A stretch of 64,000 nt of DNA from Oryzias latipes (lineage: Eukaryota > Chordata > Actinopteri > Beloniformes > Adrianichthyidae): NCBI RefSeq assembly GCF_002234675.1, contig NC_019867.2, positions 5,350,001 through 5,414,000 of the forward strand. The letters are read 5' to 3'. Below, piece after piece: positions 46,617 to 58,989 of the stretch. A model generated the notes under the pieces. It did no database searches, was not told the origin of the DNA, and saw only the letters and a program-made list of their open reading frames with translations. The position numbers were made by a program, and so were the translations under genes. Positions within the stretch are counted from its first letter, which is position 1, and each line of letters begins with the position of its first letter.

Positions 46617-49284
46617 ATGAACCCTCTCATCTTCATCTGTCTCCTGTGCATCGGTGAGTCTGGACTTCTTTTTTTTTTTTCCTGTTGAATCTCTGAAATG
46701 GCAAAGGGAGGTGTGAAGACAGGGAGATTAAATGAGCCGCTGCAAGAAAGGACTTGTTAGGGAATGAGAGAATTTCAGGGAAAAAATTTGCTTCAGAGCA
46801 AATTAAATTCCTGCAAGTCAGCAATTGATGCTGTAAACACTATTAAAAATAATCAATTTTAACTTCTGTAAAACTTTTACATTACTTTTTGATTTATGTA
46901 AGTAAAAAAACAACACAAAATTGAAAACATTACTGTCTTTTTAAATACAGTAGCTGTAATGTTGCTTTAATGCTCCTCGTAAATAAGCTGTGACCTTTTC
47001 TCAATCATAATTGTTTTTGCCCTTGGAAAAAAAAAATTAAATTAATTGTGTGAAGGACAAGTTGATTTTATGGCCTAGTCTGCCAACACCACTCCCACCT
47101 CCACTAAAGAGTTTTCTGCTGATCTGGCAGGACGAAGTTCACTAAAGATGCAGAAGAAGTTTGTGTGAAACATGTTTTTTCGGTCAGAAGTAATTTTTTG
47201 TATCTAATTCTCTGGTTGATTTTGCAGTTGTCTGCAGTACGCAAGGTGCTCCAGAATCTGAGGTCACACAGGCAAGTGGGTTAGCCGCCGTGACTGGGGG
47301 TCCAGCCTCCGAGGAGGGCCTCCTGGTCGAAGATGACGAGCACGAATTAGATGAAGAACTTTCAGGAGGACACCATGAAAATGTGATCATACTCGGTATG
47401 AAAAACAGAGGTTTCCAAATGTTATTTTTCCTAGTATTTGATTTTTCTCCTCTGATGCAAACTTCCTATGTTTCTGTAGCAGGTGTGCACAGTGGTAAAG
47501 ATGACAAGAGGAAAAGAAAAGGCAAAGGCAAGAGGAAGAACAAGCAGAGGAACAAAAACACAACTCCTCTGAATCCCAGACACTACAACACCACAAGAGT
47601 GCACACCTCCGCTCACAGCACCACTGAGGATGCCTGTGCCTCCACCCACCTGGGTTACTGCATTCACGGGTTCTGCCAGCACATCGAGGGGCTGAAGGAG
47701 CCGGTGTGTGTGTGAGTACCAACCCGGCTTACTTTCACTGGACTGTCTTTAAACCGCTGTCCTAAACTGAGGTCAAATCCCTGCAGATGCTTGAAGGGTT
47801 ATGAAGGACTGCGCTGTGAGATCCAATATCTTGGGGTCGGCACTCCGGATTATCAGACCTACAACTCGGAGCTGGTCCAGACCGTCTTGGTGGTCATTGC
47901 TGTGGTCCTGTCCGTCATCAGCTGCTGCGCCATCCTGCTCATGACCTGTGCTCAGTGAGTCACATTTTCACGCTGAAGCCACCGTGGCTGGGTTAATGTT
48001 TTGTTTGAAACGTCACAAGGTGTATGGGTGAGACGTTGGAGAGGAATCTTAAAGTGGGCTCATTAAAGGTGTGCAAATAATGTCTGCGTGATTACAGGAA
48101 ACAGAAAAATGCGGCTTTGTGGTGCCAAATATTTATTTATAGGAAAAAATAACCTGTCTCAACTGCTGACTCTATATGAGAACTGGACATAGTGAGAACT
48201 CAGTCCAGTTCTCATATACAGTGAATGACTAAGACCAATTCGGATTGCTTGATTAGGTCCTCTGGCTCCAACATGGCAGCGCCTATATTACAACTTAATT
48301 GACATTACTTTGTTGGAGCAGGAAATGAACCATTTTCCACGGGTGACGTCAGACTCACTTGGTCCAGTTCGCGAATACAGTCAATGGTCTCAACTGAAAG
48401 TGAACAAATTTGTGAAGATTTTTGTTTTTTTGTCCTTAAAATTACTGCAAGTGTTACTTAATGAGTTGGTCATGTGACCTTTGTTCAGGACAAGCAGGAT
48501 GTCTCTCTGACCTGCTTTTCTCTTTTCGTTGGTGTCACTTTTCATAAAAACAGGAGACATCGTTCAAAAGTGACCTGATGCCAAAAAATAAAGTCTTTAC
48601 TCTTTGAAATTATAATAGGGAAGATGAAACCCCCCCATAATTCCCAGAGCTACACAGATCGGCACATCCTGCCTACGAACACACCTCAAACTCTCTGATA
48701 GAAGAGGCTGAGCAAGCCCGAACACACCTAAACTAAGCAGATATTGCTCAGCAACCTTTTGGGAATGGTAGTGAATCCACAATTTCATCATTGATTTTAT
48801 GGCATCAGACTATTGCTCATCTCTCAACCCCCTCACTGATTGTATCTTCATGCCAGGTCAAAGCTTAAGTTCCCTGGCAGAATTTCCAAATCTTTGTGCT
48901 TCTTTTTTTTCTTTTCTTATTATGGTGGACAGAGAGTCAATAGTTCAAGGCAGCAATGAATTCCAGTTTTACAGCTTCAGATAACCGTTGAAGTATAGAA
49001 GTGAAGGGAAAGTAGGGCTCATAACAGAGACTAAGGTATTTTCCCTTATGATAGCACTTCAATAACCTGGTTTCAATTGCAGTCCAATCTGATGAATCAT
49101 ACACTTTATGAGCTGCAGTGTGGACTCCTGCTCCCTGACTGTCACGAGGTCGTCATTCCTGGATTTTCTTCTCACATTCGGTCTCTTTTGCAGTTACAGG
49201 TCACATAAAAACTTCTTGGCATCTTACCTTGGGACAGTATCAGAGACCGATAAGCTGCAGAAACCCACGAGTGACGTGGTGTGA
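46617..49284 (+). CDS. areg: Amphiregin-like heparin-binding EGF receptor ligand precursor
   Basis: Five coding exons splice in phase (1,1,2,2): 46617-46653, 47228-47395, 47483-47711, 47787-47954 and 49194-49284 (TGA), giving 230 residues. Human amphiregin is 252. A signal peptide (MNPLIFICLLCIVVCS) leads to an acidic propeptide, then a strongly basic heparin-binding stretch (77-93, KRKRKGKGKRKNK). The EGF domain has Cys at 120, 128, 133, 144, 146 and 155 and contains CIHG, shared with human AREG and HBEGF. A transmembrane helix (about 177-198) and a tail ending SDVV follow. HBEGF is the main alternative by sequence, since CxCxxGYxGxRC and the membrane part are HBEGF-like. The position after epgn and ereg favours areg. 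Exon 3 has a tandem TAGCAG acceptor that could add one residue. Confidence 0.85.
48170..48400. repeat. Uninterrupted relative of the 40500-41400 repeat
   Basis: CCAACATGGCAGCGCCTATA, TTGTTGGAGCAGGAAATGAA, CCATTTTCCACGGGTGACGT and CAGACTCACTTGGTCCAGTT match the interrupted repeat. It lies in areg intron 4. The family is unknown. Confidence 0.65.
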
Positions 49285-49984
49285 AGACGTCAAGATGAGA
49301 AGAGGTAGGAGGCAACGTTCAAATTGTGTGTGAGCAGAAAAAAAAGTTATAAGTGTTAAAATTAGACAATTGCATCCAAATAACTGGAGTTTTGGAACTT
49401 AATCTTAAAAAAAAAATCCAACCAAACTGATGTCGACCAGTGGCTTAAGCATCTCTGCCCAAACGCCATCATCGTGGCCTCTTGTTTTTCTGCTGGTGTA
49501 TATTCAGGTTTAGGAGCTCTTCCAATTATCTTGCTAAAATCCGTTCTGCCTCAGCTCACGAGACTATGGAGCCAAACAAAAGGAGTGGACTGCAGTGAGA
49601 AACCCGCACACTTGTTGTTGTTGTTCGCTGCAGCAAGTTGCATCATGCAGAAAGGAATCCCTGCTCCTGGTTTTAGCCTGGATTAGCTGGGAGATGTCTC
49701 AGCACTTCGTTCTAATGTAAAGGAAAACCACACACTAAAGTGTGCTCATTCACCTGTAACTCCCAGCAGCTACAAGGCTGACACACTGACTGTGCACGTG
49801 ATGACCTCATTCAGTTCAGTTGTGTGAAATCGCACACGTGCAAATATAAGACCAGGATTAGCAGTGTGGCCTTGTGGTGTTCCTCTCGTGGCCAACATGT
49901 TTCCTGCAATCCAACATGCAGAGACTGAAGGAAGAACTGAAGAAAAAGCTCCGTGTCATATTTATTCTATCGGGCACATAATGC

Positions 49985-50443
49985 ATGTTCAAGAAACCGC
50001 ATTCTTGAACACGCTTTTAGCATACGGAGTTCACACTGGACTGTCACTCGCCATACTAGCGCATCCACTCACAGTTGGAAGAGACTTGGAGCAAAATGTC
50101 AAAGCGTTGCAAATCTAGTGAATCTCGCTCCATGTTTTTTCCTTAACAGCTCTATTACGATAAATAAAAGCCTTGGTGTCATAGGATTCTGGCCAGGCAC
50201 ATACTGCAATTATTATTTTTCTCCTCCATGATGAATTTTCTAACGGTTTACACTTGTGTGAATTGAAAAAAGGTGCTACCCATCCATCACTACAGAATCC
50301 AAGTCCCGATTGGTCAAAGTTCAAATAGTTTTTCAACGGCCTCAGTGGCCGTATACGTTTTGTACGCAAAGCCCCAAAATGGTCTTAAAAACGTGCATAG
50401 CAACATGAGAATGCCAGATTTTTGAACGCTGAAGCCCGAAACG
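49985..50443 (-). mobile_element. Small dispersed element, copy 2 (inverted relative to 13671-14049)
   Basis: ACAGCTCTATTACGATAAAT, CCTTGGTGTCATAGGATTCT and TATTTTTCTCCTCCATGATG are reverse complements of blocks in the 13671 copy. It falls inside the proposed 3'UTR intron of areg. The ends carry GTTCAAG/TTGAACG. Confidence 0.62.
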
Positions 50444-50839
50444 CACATTTATGCATGCTTTCATGGAGTTTTGATTGGAAGTGGCCGCTCTAACTACATT
50501 ACCAAGCTTGCTGTGAGGAATTTCACAACTTCTGCATTCATATTACTAAAACGCATAATGTTACAGTTGTGAATAAAACACACAAAGGTAGTTTGAAGCG
50601 AAACACTTAACCGTAGCGATTACAATAAAGTTCTGGTTTAAATGTGACTGATGCATTTTTTTTTAGCAAATACTTGCCTTTAAAGGTTTAAAATCAGCTG
50701 AAAAAATGTACAAAAAATCAGCCAAATGTTGTGAAGAAAACATTGTTTTTAGACAGACTTTCATATTTAAGTAAACCTGACCTGTTCTTTTGCAGTAAAT
50801 AATTGACTAACATCTGTTTATTGATCTGTCTTTCCTCAG

Positions 50840-51171
50840 CTTGCTGGATAATTAACGGATGAAACAAAGGAGACCAACAACCTGCAGAAGCAGAAGACCG
50901 AATAGAGGCTGCATGAAAACGTTTTTTCCCCAACTAAGTTAGAGTGTAATTTATTTAGTGTAATTATTTATTGCTAACCACTTTAAGTGTGTTTTTGTTA
51001 AACTATTGTTATTGTATCCTGTTTGTGTGAATGCTGAGCATTCAGTCGTTTATTGTTTTGTTTGTTTGTTTTTTATTTATTGCGCTGTATTTGTTATAGG
51101 TCAGAGAAAATCCTCATTTATTCTAGAAAAGTGATGCCATTTGATCACCAATAAAGTGCCTCAGTGTTACA
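50840..51171 (+). other. Proposed areg 3'UTR exon
   Basis: After the areg stop a donor (AGAG|GTAGGA, 49304/49305) could pair with an acceptor (TCTTTCCTCAG, ending 50839). The exon would end near the AATAAA at 51150-51155. Human AREG and HBEGF also have a noncoding last exon. The stop is only 20 bases before the junction, too near to trigger nonsense-mediated decay. Confidence 0.55.
51150..51155 (+). promoter_or_regulatory. Candidate areg poly(A) signal
   Basis: AATAAA follows GATCACC and is followed by GTGCCTCAGTGTTAC and a T-rich stretch. It suits the end of the proposed 3'UTR exon. Confidence 0.6.
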
Positions 51172-51959
51172 TGAACCTTGCTAACTGTGTTTTTATTTTA
51201 GGCTGCTGATGCACAGCAGGACCTTTCATAAAGAAAATGAATGAATTAAAAAAACTTCAAACCCACTGAACATTTAAAATGATGAAGATAAAAAAATAAC
51301 AGAATGAGGCAGATGGAATTGACATTTGCACATACTTACTGAACTAAAAAAGTAGTTTGGATATTGATTTTATTTCTCTTTTTCTGCTGCTTTTTTGTAT
51401 CAATAATCAAACTCTAAACTTTAAACTCAGGTTCTGCCATCCAGCACGCTAAAAGAACGGGTAAAAACTCACCTATAAGGCTTTAATAAGCAATCCCACC
51501 AACACAGAAGAGTATTGAAACACCAACCAATAATTATAACATGTTAACACACCAAAAAATCACAAACGTATGTCTTCAAACTAAAGAAATATAAATGGCA
51601 AAAATACAAAATCCGACAAAAAAAATAACAAAAAATTCAAAAGATTAAAATAAAAGACAAAAAACGTAAGGATGGACAGACAAATAGACGGATCGACATA
51701 AAAAGATAGAAATAAGATAAATGCAGCCTCAACAGGGCACAAACCAGTGTCCTGCTAGTGCCTGTCCCAAGCCCGGTCAATGCGGATGATAGAGGATGCT
51801 TAGGTTGATATTTCAGACAACGCGTGCATTTTGTAGTACAAGCATCAAATTTGACATGGATGTATCTTATGCTGCCCTCTTTCAGAAAAGCATGTTGGCC
51901 ACGAGAAAAATCCAAAATGGTGGCCATTTGTGGTTTTCAGGCATCTCAGTAAGTCAAGT

Positions 51960-52260
51960 TCTTTTTTTTTTTTCTTTTTTTTAAGTGACTTTCTGTCACA
52001 CACCTAGGTGTGCGAAATTTGTTCTTCGCATTCTACCCATTCCCTGGGGGAGCAGTGAGCTGCAGACGAGCTGCGCTCGGGAGGCGGTAGCGTTAAGGGT
52101 CTTTACTAAGGACCCTCACTAAGTGATGTTAGTTGCTTGCCATGCCATTGATATTGCAATTGCCCCCAGTACCATTTCTCATTCCCCTCCGTTAATCGAA
52201 CCCTGGATTCCTGCATGGTAGCCTCTCACTCTAACAACCGATCTACCCAGCAGCTTGATT
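51960..52260. repeat. Dispersed repeat fragment, class uncertain
   Basis: The order CGAAATTTGTTCTTCGCATT, ACCCATTCCCTGGGGGAGCA, GTTAATCGAACCCTGGATTC and a final block about Leu/Ser-type anticodon-like GATCTACCCAGCAG resembles fish repeats of the 'GAAATTTGTCCTCTGCATTT' kind. The similarity is from memory. Confidence 0.4.
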
Positions 52261-52681
52261 TCTGATGAACTCCTAAAAAAAAAGAAAAAGGTTTTGCCTA
52301 TTAAAGTGTGAAAATCAGTTAAAATAATGTATGTTTTAAATTTCCTAAGGATTCTGAATAAAATTTCAGTTTGCGTTACTAAATCACTTGCATCCTTGGA
52401 TTCTAACATACGCTGGAAAATGTCAATACATTTTCCTTGTATCAACATCATGGGAAAAAATTAGCTAAAATGTAGTTTTTAATCATCATTTCCCAGTGTA
52501 AAGGGACAAATAAACAGCTGCAGGTTCACGTACGTTAGCCCCGCTGTTGGTTTACTTTTCGTATAAGAAATAATATCTATAATTGCATTAGAATTTTATC
52601 GGTTTTCTCAGATTATCTCGAACTAATTTCTCTCATGGGGGAAATTTGTGCAAAATATTTTGATTCGTGGGTTTTAAAATA

Positions 52682-54333
52682 CAGTCCCTGACAAAAGTCT
52701 TGTTGCTTATCCATTTTGTATAAACAAAAGCATATAACCTCACTGTTAATGAATCCATTGGTTTTAGAAATGTCTCAAATGAAAGCTAAAACCCTCCCAA
52801 ATTATGTTCAATATACTAAAATAAGATTGCTTCACTGAAGAAAGATTGATCATTTAATGAACACAGAAAGGTCACATTTTGGCAAGACAAAAGTTTTGTC
52901 TCCTTGTCATATGATGCACCCAATCCTGGATTACAGACTCACCTGTGATCAATTACTGATCAATCAATTAGTGGGTGTGTATAAAAAGAACCCCAGCACA
53001 CCAGGCCTTCACATCAACTGCAACTTGACCTCTGACAACATGCCTAAGATTCACCCTGAGACCAAAGCATTGATTATCAAGGGGCTGAAGACCAGATCCA
53101 CTGCTGAGGTGGCTGACACCTTCAATGTGTCTCAGCGTCAAGTACAAAGAATAAGAAAAAGATTTGAAGAGACTGGAGATGTTTTTGACAAGCCCAGGTC
53201 CGGCAGACCCCGCAAGACAACTGCTCGGGAGGACCGTTTGTTGGTTCGAAAATCCAAGGCCAGCCCCTTTTCCACTGCAGCAGAGCTCCACCAGGCCTGG
53301 TCACCTCAAGTCCCTGTGTCAACCAAAACAGTTTGTAGAATTCTGTCTCAAAATCGAATCAGTGCCCAGAAACCAGCACTAAACAAAAGGCAATTGAAAA
53401 AAACGTGTGGCATTTGCCAAGGCCCACAGCCTGCTTAAAGGATGGACGCTGGAAAAGTGGCAGAAGGTGGATTTCTCAGATGAGTCTTCAGTTGAATTAC
53501 ATCACAGCCTCCGCAAATATTGCAGGAGACCAACTGGAGCCCGCATGGACCCAAGATTCACCCAGAAAACAGTTAAGTTTGGTGGCGGAAAAATCATGGT
53601 CTGGGGTTACATCCAGTATGGGGGTGTGCGAAACATTTGCAGGGTGGAAGGCAATATCAATAGCCTAAAATATCAAGAAGTATTAGCTACCTCTTACATT
53701 CCCAACCATAAAAGGGGTCAAATTCTGCAGCAGGATGGTGCTCCATCGCATACTTCCATCTCCTCATCAAAGTTCCTCAAGGCGAAGTAGATCAAAGTGC
53801 TCCAGGACTGGCCAGCCCAGTCACACGACATGAACATCATTGAGCATGTCTGGGGTAGAATGAAAGAGGAAGCATGGAAGACGAAACCAAAGAATCTTAA
53901 TGAACTCTGGGAGCCATGGAAGACTGCTTTCTTTGCTATTCCTGATGACTTCATCGATAAATTGTATGAATCATTGTCAAACCGCATGGATGCTGTCCTT
54001 CAAGCTCATGGAGGTCATACAAGATATTAAATATGGATCTCACAGTAGCACTACTTAATTCACTGATGTTATGCAACATATTTTTGTTTTTGAAGTAAAT
54101 TATTTGTTAAATTTTCACATTACTCTCTGTAGGCGACAAAACTTTTGTCTTGCCAAAATGTGACCTTTCTGTGTTCATTAAATGATCAATCTTTCTTCAG
54201 TGAAGCAATTTTATTTTAGTATATTGAACATAATTTGAGAAACATTTCTAAAACCAATGGATTCATTAAAAGTGAGGTTAGACGCTTTTGTTTCTACAAA
54301 ATGGATAAACGACAAGACCTTTTTCAGGGACTG
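52682..54333 (+). mobile_element. Tc1-like (DD34E-type) transposon, nearly whole
   Basis: The ends CAGTCCCTGACAAAAG and CTTTTTCAGGGACTG are flanked by TA (52680-52681 and 54334-54335). The terminal inverted repeats are about 220 bases and still well matched, for example GTCACATTTTGGCAAGACAA against its complement near 54150. The transposase lies between them on the plus strand. The 1652-base length and good conservation suggest that it arrived later than the other two Tc1-like copies. Confidence 0.9.
53040..54030 (+). pseudogene. Tc1-like transposase, disabled
   Basis: It starts MPKIHPETKALIIKGL and has a paired helix-turn-helix DNA-binding part (STAEVADTFNVSQRQVQRIR, then SGRPRKTT as the GRPR-type linker). 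The DDE domain is complete in outline: VDFSDES, LQQDGAPSHTS and NIIEHVWGRMKEE supply D, D and E with about 35 residues between the last two. It ends HGGHTRY. One frame change near 53400-53410 and one TAG at 53788-53790 interrupt it. At about 330 residues it has the usual length. Confidence 0.88.
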
Positions 54334-56167
54334 TATTGCGGCATCAATTGAGGCCCCACCCTGTGTGTCAAACCCTGACAAACTGACAGTTGTTTAATCA
54401 TTTCATGCTTTGTGATATGAAATGGGAATTCACAATCAGAGTGACTCACTTCCTGCAAATAAACCATCTCCCACCTCTCTTTGTAACACCACACCGCTCT
54501 GTTCAGAGGCTGTTGCGTCACTATGGTTACTGAAAGGCGAGGTGGGAAGCCCATCTAACACACAGGTGATGCAAAGACACATATTTACTCTTTCTGTGTG
54601 TGTGTGACCTGCAGGGATTCCTCAGAAATTCTTGAACCCTCATATACTCATTCATCTGAAAAGTGCATATGGCTTGGGTGTGGTGATCCATGGAAGTTTC
54701 GGTGGCCCTAAGGTGGGCCTTTGAGCTTTTGTGGGTGACCATGGAAACGGAGTAAACACTCCCGCATAGGCTGGCCACTGATAATTCACTCAAATAAAGA
54801 ACATGCCGGAGTTCCATGGGTGTGGTGATGTTTTTCATTAGTTTCTTTTTTTTCCTCCTCTTCACGGTCGTAAGACAACAGGCCAATTGCCAAGAAAAAT
54901 GTTCTGTTGTTGTTCATCCTAAATTTCCTACACAGACATACTTGTTTAACAAAATGACCCCGGTTGCTAGGTTAGCTTGAAGAACGATGATTCATCACTC
55001 TGGCTCTGAAAACTAAATTATTGGTACTGGTGTTAATCACTGTTTGTCTATAAACAAATACCGTGAGATGAGTTTTACTCATGTATTAAGAAATCATTTA
55101 GCAGTGAAAAAATGAAGCAAAACATTTTATCAGAATTGCTAAGTTTTACACATTTTTACAAAAATTTGAATGAGATGCAAATATTAAAAGAAAAAGGCTA
55201 AATCTGTAAAGGTGTCAAACAGAAGGAGAACTGTGTTTCTAGACTGTATTTAATTCATCTCAAGATCAAACTGTTGAAATATTCAGAAAAAGAAAACACA
55301 CAAACAGTGCAAAACATTTCATTTCCACAATCAGTCCTTCCAGACTCACTTAGCTGGGGATTGGTACACTTGCAGAATTACACACCAACACACACACGTG
55401 TGTGAAGGTGGCATTTTTCCAGAGATGATAGGAAAACTCATTTCTCACATCTTAATTGGTACAGAAAATTCCGAGCTTTATCTTCTCCTGAAACCCATTA
55501 CATCGTTTCACTTTCCACATAATCAATGTTTTTTCCCACATTGTTTCTGTTTTAATTAGACCTGTGTACTTCTTAAATGTTGAAGTTACAATTTTCTTGA
55601 CCACAGAAGCTTGGAGGAAACAACAAATTTTATTGATGCATCCTTTCAAAAAGCTTGATTTTCTGGCTTTTTGACCATATAATAGATAAAAATTCAATTA
55701 GCAAAAATGGAAAATCGAGATCTAGAAGTTATTTTATTTTATTTTCAGCCAAATGCCCTTGGTTCAGTGGTATATCCAGTTTACAGTGGGGAGCTTTGGA
55801 GTATTTTAAAGTGCCAAGCACAGTGGAAGGCGGAGGAATGTTTTTAAGACATTAAGTTTCTCAGATGAATCAAGGTCATTGGGAGTGAAGAAAACTGTCT
55901 TGTTTTTTTCTGCCAGTTGCAGATTCTTTTGCAGAGTTTGCTGAACAGACATTTTCTCTGCAACCTTATTGTGTTTATTGTGTAATCTTGAAGAATGGCC
56001 TTAAATGGCAAAGAAAAGAAGCTCCATTACGTAACTTACAGAATCACCAAACCTAGGTGTCTTTCTTTGTTTGTTTAAATTAAAAGTATAAAAGAGTTAC
56101 CTGAAAAGAAGGCAGTATCACAGTGGTGTTTGTTTTCTGAATAGGTTCAAAAATTGTGTGTGTGTGT

Positions 56168-56188
56168 GGGGGGGGGGGGGGGGGGGGG
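56168..56188 (+). repeat. Run of 21 G
   Basis: Twenty-one G bases follow a short GT run. Such a run can form a G-quadruplex and is often miscounted in assemblies. Confidence 0.95.
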
Positions 56189-56362
56189 TCTGACACGGGG
56201 GCCCCATGAAAGACCCAGGACACCCTGGAGAGACTATGTCTCTCAGCTGGCCTGGGAACGCCTCGGGATCCCCCCAGAGGAGGGAGCTGGAGGAAGTGGT
56301 CAGGACGAGGGAAGTCTGGGCATCTTTGCTTAGACTGCTGCAGTCCTGGATGAGAGCAAGAA

Positions 56363-56534
56363 GATGGATGGATGGATGGATGGATGGATGGATGGATGGA
56401 TGGATGGATGGATGGATGGATGGATGGATGGACGGATGGACGGATGGACAGACGGACGGACGGACGGACGGATGGATGGATGGATGGATGGATGGATGGA
56501 TGGATGGATGGATGGATGGATGGATGGATGGATG
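56363..56534. repeat. (ATGG)n satellite with an ACGG-variant core
   Basis: About 43 four-base units, all GATG except a central block (about 56429-56470) where GACG and GACA units occur. It translates to WMDG repeats or Ser-His-Pro-Ile repeats, which are not genes. Confidence 0.97.
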
Positions 56535-58784
56535 ACATAAAAAACAACAATTCAGGACTGTTTTCAGAACAGGCTGTGCATGTCCTGAAAAAGAGGAATG
56601 TTACACCAAGTACACTCAAAACTAGATTCTACCTCACTTCTCCTGTTTGGAGAAATTGAGTTAAATTAAAAATAATGTGTTTGGTTGTTGGAAATATCTG
56701 AGGGAAATTAAACACTTTCATACAGTTTAATTATAAATAACAAAGTGTTTTGGTGCCGTTGTTTTTCTTCAGCTTTGGGGAAGGGAACAGCTTGTGGTTT
56801 GTCTCTTTTTTATTACTACAAAATGCCAAATGCATTCTTCTGGTTGTGCTCTGAAAGGGGTAGAGAGCACCACCTAGTGATGCTGTATGACAACTGTCAC
56901 TATGGGGGCTCAGTTCACTGAAGTGAATATTTAGTTTTTCTTTCAGAAAAAAACTAAAACTAAAAATAAAATCAAAAGAAAAATTTTGAGGAAATGAATT
57001 TGTATTGCTGACACATGCTGTCTTTTGAAAATCGCTGATACTGATCTGCATGATCTGCACATTTCCTGTGGGTTTGGAAAAAAAACACAAACTTTGTGGT
57101 TTGGTGATCGTTGAACACTTGGTGTGCGTTATGTTACATAATTTTATTTCATAATCTAAGATCGGCCATGTACAGGTTGTTTGATGTTTCAGACTGGATG
57201 ATGGTTTCAACATATACATAGTCTTTTGTCTTGAGATTATAACCTGTGATGGATTTTTTTTTAATTAAAAAAACATTTAACCCAAAGATTTTCTGGAAAG
57301 AAAACTCCCAATAAAACCTTTTATTTCTAATCTTCTATGAAAAAAAAACCAAAAACAAAATGTTCAATTGCTGATATTGTCTGGTTTGACAATAACAATC
57401 ATACTTTGTCTTAGAAATTAGATGTAAATATATAATCAAATTTTACATCAAGCTTTTTCTCACTGTTTTGCCAAAAAACAATCAACATCTTATTCAATTG
57501 GCACCACCGTCAACAGCTCTCACTGATAACAGAATAAATACTTAGTTTGTCAAGCAAAGCTGAAGTCAAACCACAACTTCATCTAAAGGAAATGTCACAA
57601 GCTGTTGTGACTCTGTGGGGATTGAGCCTGTGGTTTGTCTGATATATTCTCATAGTTCTTGCCCTTTTCAGGGTTTGTGGCTTCCCTCTGTCAGTAGTAC
57701 CAGGTTCAGGTTGACAATCATCCACATCTGTCTTTATTTAGTTAATCATCCCGTCTGGTTTTTCAGTTCTTCATTGTCAAATCACCCGCCTTGGCCACAA
57801 TTTGTTGGCCCCCTAGTTCACAGCTTTTTCACTTTTAGGTTTCTTTAATAAATATTTTAGTTTCTTACTTGTGTTCATTATGATGCTTCAAGGCACACAG
57901 ATGTTGAGCTTCATTGTTAAAGTCTCTTAAATCTATTCAAGAAGTGATTATCCGCACGTAATTAGGGCGGGGTTAGGGTTATGGTTAAAATACGTGAAGA
58001 TATGGTGCAAATACGTGTGGTCAACATGAATTTCCATCACATTTTGTATGCGAATAACACCAGCTATTTATCTAATGAAAGATTTATTCTTATTTTATAA
58101 GACTATTCTATTTTGTATATTTATTCTAAAGGAGGAAACTTGAGATGTCTCTCATTTTTTAATTTAATTTCTTCACATAAGAGCATTTGTCTTTTGTTTA
58201 ACCTGAAATATTGTGTGAAATATTCAGCCTCTTGCAATCATTGGATCCTTCACCATCTTTTTCCCGACAGAATCGCATTTATTGAGATTTACAGAGCAGG
58301 CTGGCCCTCTAAGAGTAAAAATATAACAAACTGAACAAAAAGAGAAACACATTTGAGGGCTTTAGGAATTCAGACAGCCTATGTTGACATCAGTTTTGGG
58401 GGTAGAGAATAACAAAGTCATAATTCACTGTACTTTAATTACTCCTTTCAGTAACAGAATAACTTTATGAATTACAGTTCAAATTTTAGTAATTAAATTG
58501 CAATTACTAGACTACAGAAACCCTCATTACTTTATTACTCACATGTTGGTGCAATTGGCTCTGACTTTGTCTTTTGGTTAAATGAAACGAAACAAATACT
58601 AATTAAAAAAAACTAAAAAGAGAGTTACTTCGTGCACGCGTGCTAATGCGGAGGTGGAGACTAGTGAAGATAAAGAGAGCAAAAATATGAAAGTGGAACG
58701 AATTCTTAGGGGCATTCAGCAACTGGATATATTCAAATGATTTCCAATTTGTTGAAAGCAAAGGCATCAAAATATTTCACGTAA

Positions 58785-58989
58785 CCCTTGTGCTATCCTA
58801 GGCACTTTAAGATTGGGAGTTGGGTCATCTAGACCCACTAGACAGTGCGCTGAACCTTTTTTCTTCAATGATTTGTGATCTTCACTGGTGTCCATGGATT
58901 ACATGAAATCTTTCCACGTTTATCCACCTTTGTCATGGTAGGAATAACATGTCAAAGTAAGGGTGGGGTCATCTAAGATAGCACAAGGG
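58785..58989. mobile_element. piggyBac-like short element, copy 1
   Basis: The ends CCCTTGTGCTATC and GATAGCACAAGGG are perfect 13-base inverted repeats, and the left flank is GTAA. The copy is 205 bases, the same as copy 2 at 60768-60972. It has no coding sequence. Confidence 0.85.

Noticed and set aside
47387-47722. Minus-strand Cys-rich frame opposite areg exon 3
   Set aside because: It is the antisense of the basic and EGF-coding sequence, with no start context or splice support.
52857-53039. An N-terminal extension of the Tc1-like transposase before MPKIHPE
   Set aside because: This part lies inside the left terminal repeat or just after it, and the family protein normally starts at the MPK-type methionine.
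56080-56619. Long open frames on both strands with WMDG or SIHPSIHP repeats
   Set aside because: They are translations of the (ATGG)n satellite, which is open in several frames because of its unit.
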